Origin: Oikopleura dioica
Lineage: Eukaryota; Chordata; Appendicularia; Copelata; Oikopleuridae
Assembly: GCA_907165135.1 (NCBI GenBank)
Contig: OU015569.1
Location: 5,828,001 to 5,892,000 of the forward strand
Length of the DNA: 64,000 bases
Direction: 5' to 3'
The position numbers and the translations under genes were made by a program. This document shows, piece after piece, positions 60,101-64,000 of this stretch; positions within the stretch are counted from its first letter, which is position 1, and each line of letters starts with the position of its first letter. The notes under the pieces were generated by a model, which saw nothing but the letters and a program-made list of their open reading frames with translations, did no database searches and was not told the origin of the DNA.

Positions 60101-62929
60101 TCTTGTGGAGAGGTAAATCGAATTTGTAAGGTGCTGTTGCCGGAGCGAATCCGTAGCGACTGGAGGACCTGGATATGAGCTTTAGATAACATTCTTTTTT
60201 CTTCATTCGACGATACGCTTCGCCGCTCCGCTAGCTGGCGCACATGATGTACACAGTAAGATGAAATAGATACCGGCTGTAATCAAGTGGAAAGCACCAC
60301 CACGATAAAAATTGAAGGCAATTCTTAAAAACGTCATAAATAATTACTTGATTGATTTTTTACAGTGACCCATTTGTCAAAGACTTATGGAAATCAATAC
60401 TTTCCCACTTGATTCGTAAATTATCATTTAATCAATATGGTTTCTATAAGCGTATCACAAAGCTCCGTTCCTTACTGTCCCCGGTGTAGAGCCCCGATAT
60501 TTCCAAGTCATCAGTTTGTATATAGTGATAGCCTGTGCACATTGGTTCCATCGTGAAGAAGAGTTGATCGAAGGTACTGATAGCAGTACTTCCAAAAACG
60601 GTGCATTCGCCGCCACAACTGTCAGTTGTGCAGGACCATGCCCCGTCATTACACGTGCATGTGTTGCATCGCACATTTACAGTTTCTCCTGGAGAATAAA
60701 GTCGATTTTGGTGGGTGCAAGGACACTCGTTGGGCTTTATGCACTGGCCTTCATATTCTACTGTTCCTTCTGGACAAACGCATCCAGATAAGCAATCTGT
60801 CTTACAATATTGATCCTCATTATTTGGATTTGGCTGTGAGCAAGTAGCAGGACAAAGATTCACGCACTCAGAGTGCACAAAACCAGCTGGACAATTTGTA
60901 GGGCACATCGTTGGTGAGCGCCAATTCATAAGTTCATGATGGAGCGACTTTGCGCAGACTTGGGCATACACAGCAAGTATATTGCAGAAATGATCTTAAT
61001 ATAGGATGGAAAAGAGCACAACGATCGAAGTGGTTTTCCTATTTTCTATCCTGGCCTTGTGCCAAAGGATCGCTATCTAGAGCACATTGCGAGCGGATAC
61101 AAGCTTCGAACCAGGGAGCCGGGTCTTCTTGAGGATGGCATTCGCTAGATATCCATTAATTGTAGAGTAACTCTCGGTATAACTCACCTAAACGGATTCA
61201 TAAAGAGCATCTGACATTTTCGCCTCGCAGATTCCTCAGCAATGGCGGAAGTGGAACACTCTCCTCGAGGCAAAGCTCTGGGAAGGTTTTCGCACTGGCT
61301 TAGGGACCACGAGTCAGCAAAAATATCAACACGGACAGCCTGTCTTCCGGAAATATCGCTCAAGTCATCGTCAATTTTCCCATTTAGGACGCCACAGAGC
61401 CCCCTTGTGCGGTCAAAATGCTCCGGTCCCACGGTGAGAGCAATGATTCCCTTGCCAACTACAAGACGGGCACCAGTAGCTGCGTCCATTATTATCCAGT
61501 CATCGACAAATTTAATTGTTACACCTAAAAGAGTAATACATTTCATTATCTACAAAACCGTAGCAGCATCAATACGTAAATATTAATTGAGAGGAGAATG
61601 TATTAATTGCTTTCTACCTTGGTGAACAAAGGGGCGGCCAAAAGGATGTCGATATCGTTGAAATGAACCGACTTTTCACTTATCTCGATTTTATCTGAAC
61701 AATATAGGTAGACGGATACTCTTTTCACACGCCATTACCTTTTCCAACTTCGAAAACTGTTTTGTTCGGGTGAATGTCGACCAGCCTAAAATGAGTTTTC
61801 ATAAAAGTAATGATACAATTTTCGTAGATTCTCTAATAAAGTAGTTTCGAAGGTATTATCCTCGCACGTTTAGAACATGATCATACTATCACTTACCATG
61901 CGCCGTCGGTATTCATCGCCAACCGATAATTACACGATGCTTTTTTCGAGGTTCAAATTATCACGCGTATTCAAGTTGGATATCCCAATTAAATTAATCT
62001 TTCCGAGAAGTGCGTTCTTTGAGCCTTTCCGTTGAAAGAGAAAAACTTTCCATCGAATGTCCTGAAATGAACTCCCGACCAGAAATAACATGTAAAATCC
62101 ATTGCAGCTTATTCTTGGTTAACGATCAATCTTTAACAAATTTTATGCATGTTAAACCAATAGCTTCGTCTTTTTCAATAGAGCCAGCTAAATTCGCATT
62201 ATCGTCGGTCGTATCGATTGCTGTCAAGCACGGAAAACAAGTTGAGCTATTCAGGGAAATCCAGGAGTACTCATCACCCTTTGAACAGCACTCGTCAAAA
62301 GCTATTTGCCCTTCGCTGCTGCCAGCACAAGTTGACGAGGCGACGCATTCACCTGGAAATAAGAATCAATCATAATTTGAAAGTAAAGAAAAGCTAGACA
62401 TCTCAAAAACTGACCTAGTGTCGTTGGGGTTCGACAGCTTGCGCCGCTCCACCCTTCGCAGCATTCAGAAACAAGCTCGCGGAGAACGACGTTCTGTTTC
62501 ACTTCTGGGCGATAAATGAAACACTCGGCTAAGGCGCCTTCTCGCTTGAAATAGTCCTGTACACCTCTTTCACCTCCATGCTCACTCTGCATACGCGTTT
62601 CATCGTATAGCCAGTCGTCGTGAACGGAGCGATACAATTCCAAGCAAGGAACTAGACACTTTGTTAGAAAATGACTTGACTTTCACTTTTTATCGCAAGT
62701 TTATTCTTAAAACATCGACGTAACAAGTTCCCGCGTTTCTTTTTCAAAATACGTGTGTATCGGGTTCTAATTAACTCCGTCTTCGTAGAAACAATTTTTT
62801 ATTACCAGAATCTTCGAGCCTTGGGCTCACAACAACTTCATAATTTCGCTCTTGCTCTACTTCACACCAGTTGCCGGTCTGAGAGATCAGAGCCGATACC
62901 AAAGAAGCAAAAAGTATCAACTCTAACAT
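48158..62929 (-). CDS. SSPO: SCO-spondin, Reissner's fibre glycoprotein
   Basis: This is a giant secreted protein (my estimate is about 4,000 residues), the main component of Reissner's fibre in the chordate neural tube. It starts MLELILFASLVSALISQ, a signal peptide, then the EMI-type NWCEVEQE and CCEGWSGASC. Three vWD/C8/TIL units follow (for example CSAVGDPHYRTFDGAEFSFH near 58.2 kb). A cluster of about ten LDLa repeats (55.1-56.4 kb) and one more near 54.0 kb come next, then about twenty TSP1 repeats (WSxWSxCS) mixed with TIL/vWC modules down to 49.0 kb. Exon 50245-55490 is over 5 kb. The C-terminal cystine knot spans three exons and ends SCTCLSC. One apparent frameshift lies at 50514-50518. 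Confidence 0.9.
48264..48831. mobile_element. hAT-like MITE inside the SSPO cystine-knot coding sequence
   Basis: The 568-bp element has 16-bp terminal inverted repeats, TAGGGTTCCGCACGAT and ATCGTGCGGAACCCTA. It is flanked by a perfect 8-bp direct repeat TACTGATT (48256-48263 and 48832-48839). An 8-bp target duplication with TAGGG ends fits the hAT superfamily. No transposase frame is present. It sits between two halves of one codon series of SSPO: coding sequence for NICECCSYNLDPNEPVKTIS lies on one side and YCPGAPNKKQYLKLPNIRSC on the other. Confidence 0.88.
56851..56936 (-). tRNA. tRNA-Tyr (GTA anticodon) with intron
   Basis: The minus strand folds into a full cloverleaf: acceptor stem CCGTCGA/TCGACGG, D arm GCTC..GAGC, anticodon loop CTGTAGA (GTA anticodon), T arm ACTGG-TTCGAAT-CCGGT and discriminator A. 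A 13-nt intron (GGGTTAGCAGTTA) sits just after position 37, as is usual for tRNA-Tyr; the anticodon stem GGAGA/TCTCT closes once it is removed. Both pol III boxes are present (TAGCTCAGTTGGC and GGTTCGAATCC). It lies inside an SSPO intron on the same strand. Confidence 0.93.
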
Positions 62930-64000
62930 TGGAATCTATCGACTGAGCAAGTCTTCTCAGCTCTCGTCGACTGCGTAATCTGCGGAAAGAGCGCCCTAAA
63001 GTCACGCAAAGAATTAATCAGCTGAATGTCCGACAGGGAAATTTGGATATCACTGGGGGACTTCGCAAACTCGGTCGACATTTAAGCAAATATAAGACGA
63101 TTAATTGTAAAATCGAATATTCCTCTTGATTCTTTTTTCTTGCATTGTTATGATGAAACCAAAATGGCGCATTGATGAAATGTTTTTGCGGCTTATTATG
63201 CAAAGGTTGAGAAACTTATTCAAAATAATAATAATACATATTTTAACTAAGCCAAATTACTTTCTCCTGAAACCGCCAGAAAAGAAGTCTTCCTTGATTC
63301 CAAATGCGATTGACTTATGTGTTATCCTTTTAAATATCATTCTAAGATGAGACAAGCTTCGCAATTATAAATAAATCTTTTGGTCAGTTAGAATACTCCT
63401 TGTGAGTTCGCCGACCACTAGATAACTGTCAATCTTTTCCAACCTTTTGCTGTGGCGGCGGCCAACTATTGTCAACTCAATTCTGATGTTTTGCGATGCG
63501 CTGTGTCAAAATACTAAACTTCAACCCCTGCAATTAACAATCATCTTCGGGTTTTTTCTGATGGGAGGATAGCAAATCCTTTTTATTGCAATTGAATTGT
63601 GTATTTACAGATTGATGAGTTTTTCGAACCGTTTTGCTTTTACGCTGAGAGATTGAATGCAGAAGAAATTATCGGTTGAAATTTGAATATACAAAGTTGG
63701 GTAGTGTAGGGTCGATTGGTTCATTTTCTCCCGGTGTATTTCTTCGTGTTGGAAAAGTGGTCTTCAAGTTGTAGCACCTCCAGAAAGCTGCCCTAGGAAA
63801 GAGTTAAAGCAGAAAAAACTTACCGAGGGCGTTTGCTTGTTGCATCACTCTGTTGTGTATAAATTTTCTTTGTACAAAGTAGCAGCGACTTCAGAACATC
63901 AATTTTACCTAAGAAGAATTCATAAGTACTGGTGCGTGCTATCCCTTATTAATTCCCAGTAAGAATTTCGTTTATTTGTCTCTTTCCGTCTCTAAGAGCT
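62930..64000. other. Upstream region of SSPO, no gene seen
   Basis: No gene can be supported here. The SSPO promoter should lie in the first few hundred bases. A donor-like GTAAGT on the minus strand near 63825 hints at an exon of a gene outside the window, but its frame hits a stop at once. Confidence 0.5.

Noticed and set aside
63780-63850. Possible exon with GTAAGT donor on the minus strand near the right edge
   Set aside because: A pleasing reading (GSFLEVLQLEDHFSN) needs a frame that has a TGA immediately upstream without a usable acceptor; too little sequence to call a gene.
1-64000. Search for CRISPR arrays, prophage or bacterial operons
   Set aside because: Spliced genes, a tRNA intron and animal protein families show a eukaryotic genome; no regularly spaced repeats were seen.

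Overview
The window is nuclear DNA of a very compact chordate genome, most likely the appendicularian tunicate Oikopleura dioica or a close relative. The reasons are many introns of about 30-60 bp, genes packed head to tail on one strand with 57-235 bp between stop and next start, an AG acceptor placed just before many ATGs (as expected for spliced-leader trans-splicing), and chordate genes such as SCO-spondin and a glycine receptor. No database search was possible, so gene identities rest on recalled protein families.

Positions 1-26316 are a colinear minus-strand run. In transcription order it holds an unrecognised small coiled-coil gene, CIAO1, MTOR, a small CHTOP-like gene, a MYND+UBA gene, SLC25A27 (UCP4), RIOX1, ZFPL1, PELO, a MICOS13-like gene, POLR2G, BLOC1S1, RAD9, TMX1 and the first codons of an SLC25A22-type carrier. 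This reads as one very long operon or a few abutting ones, rich in growth, transcription, translation and mitochondrial functions. A complete glycine-receptor gene fills a 2.26 kb MTOR intron on the same strand.

From 26317 a shared promoter region leads to a plus-strand block: a four-thioredoxin-domain ER protein (TXNDC5-like), UCKL1, PGM2, FIG4, a ZW10-family gene and FOXO. The PGM2 intron and the first FOXO intron hold foldback or MITE elements, one of them piggyBac-like with TTAA ends. A miRNA-like hairpin lies between ZW10 and FOXO.

Positions 48158-62929 (minus) encode SCO-spondin (SSPO), the Reissner's fibre protein: EMI, vWD/C8/TIL units, about eleven LDLa repeats, about twenty TSP1 repeats and a C-terminal cystine knot. 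A tRNA-Tyr gene lies in one of its introns. A hAT-like MITE with a perfect 8-bp target duplication interrupts the cystine-knot coding sequence; it appears able to act as an intron, with the donor in its terminal repeat and the acceptor in the duplicated target. This is the most striking single observation. The last kilobase has no gene I can support.
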